This document shows positions 36,542-45,031 of a stretch of 64,000 nt of DNA, one piece after another. Positions within the stretch are counted from its first letter, which is position 1. Each line of letters opens with the position of its first letter. The position numbers and the translations under genes are program-made. The stretch comes from Dinghuibacter silviterrae. Lineage in GTDB: Bacteria > Bacteroidota > Bacteroidia > Chitinophagales > Chitinophagaceae. Below the pieces are notes generated by a model. The model searched no databases and was not told the origin of the DNA. It was given only the letters and a program-made list of their open reading frames with translations. The stretch spans positions 186,001 to 250,000 of the forward strand of contig NZ_SODV01000002.1 in the NCBI RefSeq assembly GCF_004366355.1, given 5' to 3'.

Positions 36542-39500
36542 ATGAACCGTACTGGCTTCAGGCTGCTTCTGACCGTCCTTCTCATGGCCTTTTGTGGCTA
36601 TGCAGGGGCGCAGGCCTATAACAACGAATGGATTGATTTTTCCAAGACCTATTACAAATTCAAGGTAGGCTCCGACGGAGTGTACCGCATCAGTCAGTCG
36701 GTGCTTACCGCGGCCGGGCTGGGGACGGCGGACGCGTCGACTTTCCAGCTGTGGCGTAACGGTGTACAGGTGCCGATCTATACCACTTCGCCTTCGGGGA
36801 TTCTCCCGGCGAACGGCTATATCGAATTTTACGGCAGGATCAACGACGGCAAACCGGACAATCCATTGTACCTGCAGCCTACGTTCCAGACGTGCGATCA
36901 CTGGAGCCTGGAAACGGACACGGCGGTGTATTTCCTGACGGTCAATCCCGGGGGCGGCAACCTCCGGGTCAGCGACGTGCCGAACACGGTAGCAACCAAC
37001 CACCTGGCGCCGGAGCCTTACTATATGTGCCGCACCGGCAACTATTTCAAGGCCTGGGACAACGGCGTCTACCTGACGGTCGACGGCAGCTATATCATCT
37101 CCTCTTCCTATGATGCCGGTGAGGGGTACATCGATGGAAACGGATACTTTGTCGGCAGCCCTTTCAGCAACACCTTTTCTGGTCTAAATGTGTACGCGGC
37201 GGGTCCGCCGTCGACGGTAAGGATCGGGTTGGCCAACCTCTCCTTTGAAAACCGGACGATGGAATTGGCGTACAATACGGGGGGCGCCAGCCATGTATTG
37301 AAGGACACGGCGATCAGCCAGACACAGGGGTTCAAGATTTCCGGAACCGTACCCACGAGCCAACTGGCTGCCGGAACGGTGGGCGTGACGATGACGGACG
37401 TCAACGGGGACGGGAACGACGAGTTTACGGTGGGGTTCACCGAGGTGACCTATCCGAGCCCGTTTTCGTTCGGGGGCGGCAACCATGCTTTTTTCACCTT
37501 TCCCGCCAGCGATACGGGAAATTATTTGCAGGTAACTTCTTTCACTTATGGGGCCGTGGCACCCGTGCTCCTGGACCTGACCAACGGGCTGCGCATCACC
37601 GGTGATCTAACGGTTCCGGGTATGGTACAGTTTGTGTTGCCGGCGTCGATGACGAACCGGGAACTGGCGCTGATCAGCGAGGACCCCGGTACCATCCAGC
37701 AAGTGACGTCGCTTCAGACCAAACAATTCACCAATTTTGCCCTGGCGGCGAACCAGGGGGATTTTCTGGTCATCAGCAATCCCCTTTTGTACAACGACGG
37801 CAGCGGGAACAACAACGTGGAGGCCTATCGCAGTTACCGGGCGTCGGCTGCAGGGGGCGGGTACAATGCCAAGACCATCGACATTGGGGAATTGGTGGAC
37901 CAGTTTGCCTTTGGGATCAAAATGCATCCCTTGTCCATAAAGAACTTTCTGAGGTACGCCCGGAACGTTTTTACGGCAAAGCCCAAGTTTGCCTTTTTGA
38001 TCGGGAAGGCCGTTGCATATCCATACGTTAAGTCGTGGGAAAATATCCCCACGATCTATAAGCTGGCCCTCCTGCCTACGTTTGGCAACCCCCCCTCGGA
38101 CATGTTGCTGGCGAACGACGGAAACCAGTTCGGTGGGAATGCGACCCCGCTGGGCCGGTTGAGCGTGGTCAACGGGGCCGAGATCGCGCCCTATCTCCAA
38201 AAGGTCAAGGAATACGAGCTGTTGCAAAACAACTATACCGGGACGATCGCCGGCGAAGCCTGGAAAAAGAACGTCATCCATGTCGTAGGGGCGGATGCCC
38301 TCGCGGGGGATATTATCCAGTTGGACCTGCAAAAATACCAGGGCATCATTTCCGATACGGCTTACGGGGGGCTTGTGTATACTTTCCGGAAAACCAGCAC
38401 GACCAACGTACAGGACCTTTCGAACCAGCAGATCACCGATCTTTTCTCTTCCGGGGTAGGGTTGGTCAACTATTTCGGACACTCTTCCTCGAATATCCTG
38501 GGGTATAACCTCGGGGATCCGACCCAGTTTAATATGAAGGGCAAATACCCTTTTTTCCTTGCCAACGGTTGTGACGCCGGGGACATGTACGAACCGGATA
38601 GCGCGCGGTTGACATCCAACGGCTTAACGGTCACGGAAAAATTCGTCCTGGCGTCCGAAAACGGCGCCATCGGGTATATGGGTTCTTCATCCATTGGGAT
38701 CGTCAGCTACCTGGACGTATACAATACACAACTGTATAACGACCTTTCGATCCTGTATTACGGGGCGCCTTCCGGCATCCAGATGATGCACACGACGCAG
38801 ACGCTGGGGAACACGCCTTCTTTTGCCAGCGATTTTTATGGGCGTTGCTGTATGGAGCAATTGTCGCTAAACGGAGACCCGGCCATTACTTTTTATCACA
38901 ACCCCAAACCGGACTACGCGATCGAGGCCCCAGAGGTCGTGATCAATCCTTCCATCATTTCGGTCGCGGACAACCAGTTTACGGCCCAGATTTATTATTA
39001 CAACCTCGGCATGGCCACGAGCGATTCCATCCTGGTGACGGTCAAGTGGCAACTGCCGGATGGAACGGTGACCACCTTATACAGCCAGAAAAGGTTGGCG
39101 CCGCCCCTGGAAGACTCCATCGCCCTGACCATCCCGATCAACCCGACCAAGGACAAAGGGAACAACAGCCTGACCGTCGACCTGAATGCCGACGGCAAGG
39201 TGAGCGAGCTGTCGATGGCCAACAATGTGGTGACCAAATCCTTTTTTATCTACGACCAGGATGTAACCCCGGTTTATCCCGCGGCTTATTCCATCGTCGG
39301 GAAATCCCCGATCGTCTTTTATGCGTCATCCGCGGACCCGCTGGACTCCGTCCGGAATTATATCTACGAAATAGATACCACCGCTCTTTTCAACTCGCCG
39401 GGTATGGTGAAGCTCCAGGCGGCTTCCAAGGGTGGGGTATTGTCCTTCACGCCCTCGCTCTCTTATAAAGACAGCACAGTCTATTATTGGCGGGTGGCCA

Positions 39501-41617
39501 TCCTTCCCGCCAATGGCGCCCAGGCCAACTGGTCGTTGTCTTCCTTTATGTATGTGAACGGAAGCACGCCGGGTTGGAACCAGTCGCACTACTACCAATG
39601 GCAAAATGATACCTATAACCTGGAGGGACTCGATTCCGACCGGGTATTCAGTTTCCCGCAGACCCCCCACACCCTCCAGGTCATGACGCAGATTTATCCT
39701 TATGGCGGGGACCAGGCCGATGCCGCCCTCCTGGATGGGTACGACGTCAGCTCCTCCGGTTGCGGAGGCACCTTGGGGTCGCTCTCGTTTTTGCTCATCA
39801 ACCAGTCGCACAACCTGGTGTTGTACGACACCATCAATCCCACTACAGGCGTGGCAAAGTATGGGAGCTCGCCCAATTGCAGCGCGCTGCCTTATGGATT
39901 TAGCTTCCCGGTGTTGACAACGGCCAACCGGAAAGCCGCCATGAGTTTCTTCGACAGCATACCCGGGGGGACGATCTTCGCCATGTGGGCCTGGATGTGG
40001 TCTACGGACACCACCCAGTTTATCGGCGCCTGGAAATCGGATACATCGGTCTTCGGGTCGGGCGTTTCGTTGTACAATACCTTTAAGAACATGGGTTTTA
40101 ACACCATCGACTCCTTCAATCGCCTGGTGCCCATCCTCTATATCGCCCGGAAAGAAATGAACGGCACCTATACGATCTTCTATCAAAAGGTAGGGACCAA
40201 TGTCGGCGACCAGCTCACCGGTTCGATGAACTTCAACTCAACCCTCCAGCAGGGATCGATCACCAGTACCGTTGTAGGGCCGGCCAAAACCTGGCAGGAA
40301 ATCCAATGGAACGGCTCCTGGGACAACCCGGCGGACAGCCTCCAGGTCCAGGTATACGGCATCAAAAAGGACTCGACGCAAACCCTTTTGTATACGAGTA
40401 ATTCCCTGCTCAAGGATACCAGCCTCAGCTTTATCTCCGCGGCGACCTATCCGGAATTGCAGATCAAGATGACCAGCAAGGACTCCGTCCTGCAGACGCC
40501 CTACCAGCTCAAACGCCTGATGATACACTATCAGGACGCACCCGAGGGCGCCATCGCCCCCAACCATTATTTTACCTGTCCCGATACACTACAGGACGGG
40601 CAGCCCCTTGACTTCGGGGTGGCTTTCCAGAACATCAGCGACGCGGCCTTCGACAGCATCCAGGTGCAGTTGACCATTACCGACAACCAGAATATAACGC
40701 ATACCATTCCCTTGTCCAAGACCAAACCGCTCGCGGTGGGAGACTCGGTACACCTGCTCGATACGATCGCGTCCCAGAATTATATCGGGAAAAATACGCT
40801 CTACGTCAATTTCAACCCGAACTACGCCCAACCGGAACAATACCTGACGAATAACTTTTTGTACAAGACATTTTACGTCAAGCCCAATAACTACATGCCT
40901 ACGATGGACGTGACCTTTGACGGGGTGCACATCCTGAACCAGGACATCGTATCGGCCCGGCCCCAGATCACGGTTAAGCTCCAGGACAACAGCAAGTACC
41001 TGGCGCTCTCGGATTCCACCGACATCACTGTGTCGGTGCTTTTCCCCGACGGGACGACACACCTTTATAAAACGGGGACGGACAGCGCGCAGTTTATCCC
41101 CGCCAACCTTTCCACGGGCAAGAACATCGCCATGGTCATCCTGCATCCTTCTTTTATAGAGGACGGCAGCTACACACTGACGGTCAGCGGGCAGGACCAG
41201 AGCGGCAACACGGCGGGACGGCTGAGCTATAGCGTGAACTTCCGCGTCATCAACACGCCGATGATCTCCAATGTCTTTAACTATCCCAACCCCTTCACCA
41301 CGTCCACGGCCTTTGTCTTTACGATCACCGGGTCCGAGGTGCCCCAGGAGTTGAGGATCGAGATCCTGTCCATCACCGGCAAGATCGTGCGCGAGATCAC
41401 CGAGGCAGAGCTAGGCCCGTTGCACATCGGCCGCAACATCACGCAATTCAAATGGAACGGCACCGATCAGTACGGCAACAAGGTTGGCAACGGCGTCTAC
41501 CTCTACAGGGTCATCACGAACCTGAATGGGAAGAAGCTTGGGAAGTTTACCGATCAGGGGGATAATACGAATCAGTACTTCAAGTCGGGGTATGGAAAAA
41601 TGTACCTCATGCGATAG
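36542..41617 (+). CDS. PorU2-like type IX sortase (C25 peptidase domain)
   Basis: A very large surface protein of 1691 residues with a signal peptide (about 1-25, ending AGAQ). The central domain is a peptidase C25 (gingipain/PorU) fold with an intact dyad: His647 in NYFGHSSSN and Cys677 in LANGCDAGD, 30 residues apart as in the family. Several beta-sandwich domains follow, and the end (about 1600-1691) is a FlgD/T9SS C-terminal-like domain with FNYPNPFT and GNGVYLYRV. True PorU is about 1,100-1,200 residues, so this longer form matches the PorU2 group, a putative sortase. The PorV-like neighbour 20 bp upstream supports a cargo-processing role. The start at 36542 is an ATG; the frame extends upstream to a TTG. 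Confidence 0.85.
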   Translation: MNRTGFRLLLTVLLMAFCGYAGAQAYNNEWIDFSKTYYKFKVGSDGVYRISQSVLTAAGLGTADASTFQLWRNGVQVPIYTTSPSGILPANGYIEFYGRINDGKPDNPLYLQPTFQTCDHWSLETDTAVYFLTVNPGGGNLRVSDVPNTVATNHLAPEPYYMCRTGNYFKAWDNGVYLTVDGSYIISSSYDAGEGYIDGNGYFVGSPFSNTFSGLNVYAAGPPSTVRIGLANLSFENRTMELAYNTGGASHVLKDTAISQTQGFKISGTVPTSQLAAGTVGVTMTDVNGDGNDEFTVGFTEVTYPSPFSFGGGNHAFFTFPASDTGNYLQVTSFTYGAVAPVLLDLTNGLRITGDLTVPGMVQFVLPASMTNRELALISEDPGTIQQVTSLQTKQFTNFALAANQGDFLVISNPLLYNDGSGNNNVEAYRSYRASAAGGGYNAKTIDIGELVDQFAFGIKMHPLSIKNFLRYARNVFTAKPKFAFLIGKAVAYPYVKSWENIPTIYKLALLPTFGNPPSDMLLANDGNQFGGNATPLGRLSVVNGAEIAPYLQKVKEYELLQNNYTGTIAGEAWKKNVIHVVGADALAGDIIQLDLQKYQGIISDTAYGGLVYTFRKTSTTNVQDLSNQQITDLFSSGVGLVNYFGHSSSNILGYNLGDPTQFNMKGKYPFFLANGCDAGDMYEPDSARLTSNGLTVTEKFVLASENGAIGYMGSSSIGIVSYLDVYNTQLYNDLSILYYGAPSGIQMMHTTQTLGNTPSFASDFYGRCCMEQLSLNGDPAITFYHNPKPDYAIEAPEVVINPSIISVADNQFTAQIYYYNLGMATSDSILVTVKWQLPDGTVTTLYSQKRLAPPLEDSIALTIPINPTKDKGNNSLTVDLNADGKVSELSMANNVVTKSFFIYDQDVTPVYPAAYSIVGKSPIVFYASSADPLDSVRNYIYEIDTTALFNSPGMVKLQAASKGGVLSFTPSLSYKDSTVYYWRVAILPANGAQANWSLSSFMYVNGSTPGWNQSHYYQWQNDTYNLEGLDSDRVFSFPQTPHTLQVMTQIYPYGGDQADAALLDGYDVSSSGCGGTLGSLSFLLINQSHNLVLYDTINPTTGVAKYGSSPNCSALPYGFSFPVLTTANRKAAMSFFDSIPGGTIFAMWAWMWSTDTTQFIGAWKSDTSVFGSGVSLYNTFKNMGFNTIDSFNRLVPILYIARKEMNGTYTIFYQKVGTNVGDQLTGSMNFNSTLQQGSITSTVVGPAKTWQEIQWNGSWDNPADSLQVQVYGIKKDSTQTLLYTSNSLLKDTSLSFISAATYPELQIKMTSKDSVLQTPYQLKRLMIHYQDAPEGAIAPNHYFTCPDTLQDGQPLDFGVAFQNISDAAFDSIQVQLTITDNQNITHTIPLSKTKPLAVGDSVHLLDTIASQNYIGKNTLYVNFNPNYAQPEQYLTNNFLYKTFYVKPNNYMPTMDVTFDGVHILNQDIVSARPQITVKLQDNSKYLALSDSTDITVSVLFPDGTTHLYKTGTDSAQFIPANLSTGKNIAMVILHPSFIEDGSYTLTVSGQDQSGNTAGRLSYSVNFRVINTPMISNVFNYPNPFTTSTAFVFTITGSEVPQELRIEILSITGKIVREITEAELGPLHIGRNITQFKWNGTDQYGNKVGNGVYLYRVITNLNGKKLGKFTDQGDNTNQYFKSGYGKMYLMR

Positions 41618-41932
41618 GCACACGCTGCGCGGCCGAGGCTACGTGTGGCGGCCCCGCAGCCGCGGCTGTCGCCGCAGGCGGCGTGCGCCTGTGGGGGGCC
41701 GGCGGCTGTGCCGCGGGCTCCGTATAAAGAGGGAGCCCCTCCGTGGCCCGCAAAAGTTTTTCTACGTGTAACGCGGGAGCGCGAAGCGCGCGCCCATACA
41801 GGGTTGCAGGCTACGCCCTACTTTTACTCAAATAAGTAAAACGTATGGAAACGATAGCGTGGGTGCCGGTCCTTTTTGTGGACGCGGCCCTGTGGACGAG
41901 GGCGGTAAAGGTATTCCGGCGGAGAAAGACGG
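41618..41932. other. GC-rich intergenic region with hairpins
   Basis: There is no supportable gene in this 315 bp. The first 120 bp are extremely GC-rich and hold the palindrome CAGCCGCGGCTG and a 7-bp stem (41715-41721 with 41732-41738). An alternative outer stem pairs 41713-41718 with 41746-41751 and is followed by AAAAGTTTTT, so it may terminate the PorU2 transcript. A CTACGTGT octamer occurs twice. The last 80 bp are less biased and may hold only the ribE 3' flank. Confidence 0.5.
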
Positions 41933-42538
41933 CTAGGCCCTCGCGGCAAGTAGGTGTACTTCGGCCTGGCGCTGGACGTATTTTCCGATCATATCGAACT
42001 CGATGTTAACCGTGTCGCCGGGGCGGAGCGTTTGCATCGTCGTGTGGGTATAGGTGTAGGGGATGATCGCCACGCTAAAGGCGTCCAGGGCGACGTCGAA
42101 AATGGTGAGGCTGATCCCGTTGAGGCTGATGGAGCCCTTCTCGATCACCAGGGGCGCAAAGGAGGGGGGAAAAGAAATGCGGTATTCCCAGCTGCCGTGC
42201 AGGTCTTTCACACCGGTACAGGTACCGGTCGTGTCCACATGACCTTGCACAATATGCCCATCCAGGCGGCCGCCCTGTTGCATACACCGCTCCAGGTTGA
42301 CCAGAGTCCCTTCTTTCCAGGAGCCGAGGTTTGTTTTGTCCAGGGTTTCCTGGATGGCGGTGACTCGGTGGAGGTCTCCTTTCACTTCCTCGACGGTCAG
42401 ACAGGCGCCGCTGTGAGAAACGCTCTGGTCGACTTTGAAGCCGGAGGACAGGGGAGAGGAGACCCAAAAGGTTTTATTGGTGCCTGATATGCTGACGGAG
42501 TGGATTTTACCAAGGGATTCGATGATGCCGGTGAACAT
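41933..42538 (-). CDS. ribE: Riboflavin synthase
   Basis: Converts two molecules of 6,7-dimethyl-8-ribityllumazine into riboflavin. The length is 201 residues from MFTGIIESLGKI, the conserved start. The protein shows the two-fold repeat of lumazine-binding domains: SHSGACLTVEEV in the first half and GSISLNGISLTIFDV in the second, with GHIVQGHVDTTG between them. It is monocistronic; other rib genes are not in the window and no FMN riboswitch was seen in the short upstream region. It is divergent from rpsU, with 80 bp between starts. Confidence 0.96.
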   Translation of the reverse strand: MFTGIIESLGKIHSVSISGTNKTFWVSSPLSSGFKVDQSVSHSGACLTVEEVKGDLHRVTAIQETLDKTNLGSWKEGTLVNLERCMQQGGRLDGHIVQGHVDTTGTCTGVKDLHGSWEYRISFPPSFAPLVIEKGSISLNGISLTIFDVALDAFSVAIIPYTYTHTTMQTLRPGDTVNIEFDMIGKYVQRQAEVHLLAARA

Positions 42539-42585
42539 AGGACACAAATTTCGGGAAAACCTGCCGGAAATTTGACGATAAGCTT

Positions 42586-42593
42586 TATCTTTG
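42586..42593 (+). promoter_or_regulatory. -7 element of the rpsU promoter
   Basis: TATCTTTG, a full match to TAnnTTTG, lies 25 bp before the rpsU start. A -33 TTTG at the standard distance is not evident. Confidence 0.55.
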
Positions 42594-42618
42594 CAGTCCC
42601 AAAAAGGATTATTGAATT

Positions 42619-42816
42619 ATGCTTATTATTGATTCCAAAGATTGCGAAAACATCGACAAAGCCCTCAAGAAGTACAAAAAGAAATTCGAGAAGGCCAAAA
42701 TCCTGTTGCAATTGCGTGAACGCCAGTCGTTTACCAAGCCGTCCGTACGGCGCAGGACCGAGGTGTTGAAGGCAGTCTACCGCCAGCAGCTGGCCAACGG
42801 CGAGATCGAAAAATAG
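42619..42816 (+). CDS. rpsU: 30S ribosomal protein bS21
   Basis: A small-subunit protein of 65 residues near the mRNA exit platform, involved in initiation. The sequence starts MLIIDSKDCENIDKALKKYK and contains the basic region LRERQSFTKPSVRRRTEV, typical of Bacteroidota bS21. In this phylum bS21 takes part in hiding the anti-Shine-Dalgarno, consistent with the poor ribosome-binding sites seen across the window. A hairpin (42839-42845 with 42861-42867) lies shortly after the gene but has no T tract. Confidence 0.96.
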   Translation: MLIIDSKDCENIDKALKKYKKKFEKAKILLQLRERQSFTKPSVRRRTEVLKAVYRQQLANGEIEK

Positions 42817-42875
42817 GAACGGGCGACCGTCCTCGATAGGGCGCGGGACCGCATGGTCGACGCGCCCATAAGTGT

Positions 42876-42914
42876 ATTGATAGCGATAAAGTTCTAACTT
42901 TGTAGCTATCAATA
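42876..42914 (+). promoter_or_regulatory. Recombinase promoter framed by a 10-bp inverted repeat
   Basis: A -7 element TAACTTTG (42895-42902) is enclosed by a perfect inverted repeat, TATTGATAGC (42875-42884) and GCTATCAATA (42905-42914). The downstream arm ends 5 bp before the start codon. It could be an operator or a 5'-leader stem. Confidence 0.5.
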
Positions 42915-42919
42915 TTTTT

Positions 42920-43825
42920 ATGCCCGCAAACGCCGATCTTCCCCCCCATATAGCCGAATTCCTGGCCTACCTCCAGTGGGAGAAGCGGTATTCCCCTCAT
43001 ACGATCCTTTCTTATCAAAACGACCTGTCGGCTTGTTTTACCTACCTCCAAACGGAGTATTCGGTAGGTGGCCCCGGGGACGTAGAATCGGGTTTTGTCC
43101 GGAGCTGGCTGGCATCCATGAAGGAAGAGGGGCTGACCTCCAGGACCTTGCATCGGAAGATATCGGCCCTGAAGTCTTATTTCAAGTTTTACCTGCGCAA
43201 GGGGGTTATCCAACGTAACCCCATGGCAGTCATCGTTTCCCCAAAAATGAACCGGCGACTGCCCGGATTTGTGGGGGAAAAAGACATACAGGCCCTTCGC
43301 GCAGTCGAGTTTCCGCCCGGCCTGGAAGGGGAAACCCACCGGCTGATCCTGGCGCTTTTTTACCTGACCGGCATGCGGTTGTCGGAGCTGGTGCAATTGA
43401 AAGAAAGCCAGGTCGATGTTTCAAAATCCCTGGTGAAGGTTCTGGGGAAGGGGAACAAGGAACGCGTCATCCCGCTGGACCGGGTCTGGATGGACCGTCT
43501 TCAGGCCTATAAGGAATGGAAAGTGCGGGAGCTGGAAACGCCCGACCGTACCCATCTGTTGGTAAGCCCTAAGGGCAAGCCGCTGTATCCCAAATACGTA
43601 TATAGAGTAGTAAAACATTATCTGGCCTTGGTGACCACGACGGATAAAAAGAGTCCGCACGTATTGAGGCATACTTTTGCCACCCATCTTTTGGAACACG
43701 GCGCCGACCTGAATGCGGTCAAAGAATTGTTGGGACATTCGAGCCTTGCAGCTACCCAGGTCTACACCCACAACTCCATTGAGAAACTGAAGGAGACCTT
43801 TTCCAGGGCACACCCAAAAGCCTAG
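42920..43825 (+). CDS. xerC: Tyrosine recombinase, XerC/XerD type
   Basis: A site-specific recombinase of 301 residues that resolves chromosome dimers in family members. It has an N-terminal SAM-like DNA-binding domain (about 8-95, PHIAEFLAYLQWEKRYSPHT) and a catalytic domain with Arg153 in GMRLSEL, a Lys in GKGNKER, His247-x-x-Arg250 in HVLRH, a His in LGHSSLAA and the nucleophile Tyr282 in QVYTH. The Bacteroidota context, next to ribosomal and hibernation genes and with no mobile-element neighbours, favours a housekeeping Xer protein over an integrase. XerC and XerD cannot be told apart here. Confidence 0.9.
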   Translation: MPANADLPPHIAEFLAYLQWEKRYSPHTILSYQNDLSACFTYLQTEYSVGGPGDVESGFVRSWLASMKEEGLTSRTLHRKISALKSYFKFYLRKGVIQRNPMAVIVSPKMNRRLPGFVGEKDIQALRAVEFPPGLEGETHRLILALFYLTGMRLSELVQLKESQVDVSKSLVKVLGKGNKERVIPLDRVWMDRLQAYKEWKVRELETPDRTHLLVSPKGKPLYPKYVYRVVKHYLALVTTTDKKSPHVLRHTFATHLLEHGADLNAVKELLGHSSLAATQVYTHNSIEKLKETFSRAHPKA

Positions 43826-43976
43826 CCTGGGCTACACTTCCGGCAAAAATCATTCACAAGATTTTCACGTTATTTTTTGGCTAAATTGTCCGAAGGCTTT
43901 ACCTTAATAGACGCCTTTAAATGTCTTTAGACGCCGAAGTTCTTTATTTATTATTCACTTTAAAATTGCAGTTGTT

Positions 43977-44306
43977 ATGAACGTAAACATTCAAACGGTT
44001 CGGTTTGATGCAGACAGCAAATTGTTGGATCATGTGAGCAAAAAAGTGAGGAAACTGGACAATTTCCACGACCGGATTACCGCGGTTGAAGTGTTCCTGA
44101 AGCTGGACAACGTAGTGCACCAGATTAAGGACAAAATAGCGGAGATCAGAGTTCTCGTTCCACGACACGAATTTTTTGTAAAGCAATCCTCCAAGTCCTT
44201 CGAAGCTTCTTTCGATAGCGCCCTGGAGTCACTCATAACCCAAATAAAGCGACAAAAAGAAAAGACAAAAATGATGGTGCCCCTGGTGGTCCCGACCAAC
44301 GAGTAG
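43977..44306 (+). CDS. hpf: Ribosome hibernation promoting factor, short form (HPF/RaiA family)
   Basis: Binds the 30S decoding region in stationary phase and silences ribosomes. It has 109 residues in a beta-alpha-beta-beta-beta-alpha fold: MNVNIQTVRFDADSKLLDHV at the start, VEVFLKLDN in the middle and the basic helix ESLITQIKRQKEK at the end. It lacks the dimerising C-terminal domain of long HPF. It sits downstream of the recombinase and just before the tRNA-tuf block and has its own strong terminator. A TAAAATTG at about 43961 may be the -7 element. Two TAGACGCC octamers lie 20 bp apart upstream. Confidence 0.92.
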   Translation: MNVNIQTVRFDADSKLLDHVSKKVRKLDNFHDRITAVEVFLKLDNVVHQIKDKIAEIRVLVPRHEFFVKQSSKSFEASFDSALESLITQIKRQKEKTKMMVPLVVPTNE

Positions 44307-44326
44307 GAACCCGGTAGATTTATCAG

Positions 44327-44376
44327 TCCGGCAATGTGTATTTTCCCTCTGGAAAACCCATTGCCGGATTTTTTTT
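44327..44376 (+). terminator. Intrinsic terminator after hpf
   Basis: A perfect 10-bp outer stem (44327-44336 and 44359-44368) plus a 6-bp inner stem (44341-44346 and 44351-44356) is followed by eight T residues. Confidence 0.9.
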
Positions 44377-44384
44377 CGTAAAAT

Positions 44385-44414
44385 TTTGGGTTTAAAAGTT
44401 TTCCCTTACCTTTG
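44385..44414 (+). promoter_or_regulatory. Promoter of the tRNA-tuf-secE-nusG block
   Basis: TTTG (44385-44388), 18 bp, then TACCTTTG (44407-44414): a good Bacteroidota sigma-A promoter about 100 bp before the first tRNA. The same -7 octamer precedes rplK. Confidence 0.75.
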
Positions 44415-44514
44415 CCATCCCGAAATTGGCTAGGCTCAGTCTCCAGGTTCGTCAAGTTCTTTACAGCATTGCGTTACAGCCGTATATAAAAGTTCGGGAA
44501 AAAACGCGGGTCAG

Positions 44515-44587
44515 GCCACTTTAGCTCAGCTGGTAGAGCAACTGATTTGTAATCAGTAGGTCGTTGGTTCGATCCCGACAAGTGGCT
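44515..44587 (+). tRNA. tRNA-Thr (anticodon UGU)
   Basis: A 73-nt cloverleaf with a perfect 7-bp acceptor (GCCACTT/AAGTGGC), anticodon stem ACTGA/TCAGT, loop TTTGTAA and T arm GGTTCGATCC. CCA is not encoded. It is the first of four tRNAs before tuf, the same Thr-Tyr-Gly-Thr order as upstream of tufB in Escherichia coli. Confidence 0.96.
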
Positions 44588-44662
44588 CAGGTAAAGCATT
44601 ACACTCGGAAAAAAAGAAGCGTAGCAACGGCTACATTTGACATATTGTTTAACCGGATTACC

Positions 44663-44748
44663 GGGCAGGTTCCAGAGCGGCCAAATGGGGCGGACTGTAA
44701 ATCCGCTGTCTTTCGACTTCAGAGGTTCGAATCCTCTCCTGCCCACCA
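44663..44748 (+). tRNA. tRNA-Tyr (anticodon GUA)
   Basis: A class II tRNA with a long variable arm. The acceptor is GGGCAGG/CCTGCCC, the anticodon loop CTGTAAA gives GUA, and the T arm holds GGTTCGAATCC. The 3' CCA is encoded (44746-44748), unlike in the Thr, Trp and Gln genes here. Confidence 0.95.
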
Positions 44749-44781
44749 ACATGGACGATGCGTAAGCGTCGTCGCCCTCCC

Positions 44782-44857
44782 GCGGAAGTAGCTCAATTGG
44801 TAGAGCGATAGCCTTCCAAGCTATAGGTTGCGGGTTCGACCCTCGTCTTCCGCTCCA
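44782..44857 (+). tRNA. tRNA-Gly (anticodon UCC)
   Basis: The acceptor is GCGGAAG/CTTCCGC, the anticodon loop CTTCCAA gives UCC, and the T arm holds GGGTTCGACCC. The 3' CCA is encoded (44855-44857). Confidence 0.95.
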
Positions 44858-44873
44858 AAGAATTGATTTGTAA

Positions 44874-44945
<72 letters not shown>

Positions 44946-45031
44946 CTGAGAAAGGAAATAAGTGAAACTGCAAACCCCGTGGTAACCCATGGGGCAAACA
45001 AATTTAAACCACAACTTAAAAAACGATAAAA

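Noticed and set aside
41845-42009. Small plus-strand frame starting METIAWVPVLF
   Set aside because: It runs antisense into ribE, has no family similarity and no promoter; treated as chance.
42541-42618. FMN riboswitch before ribE
   Set aside because: The 80 bp between ribE and rpsU is far too short for the RFN element, and no RFN-like conserved blocks are seen.
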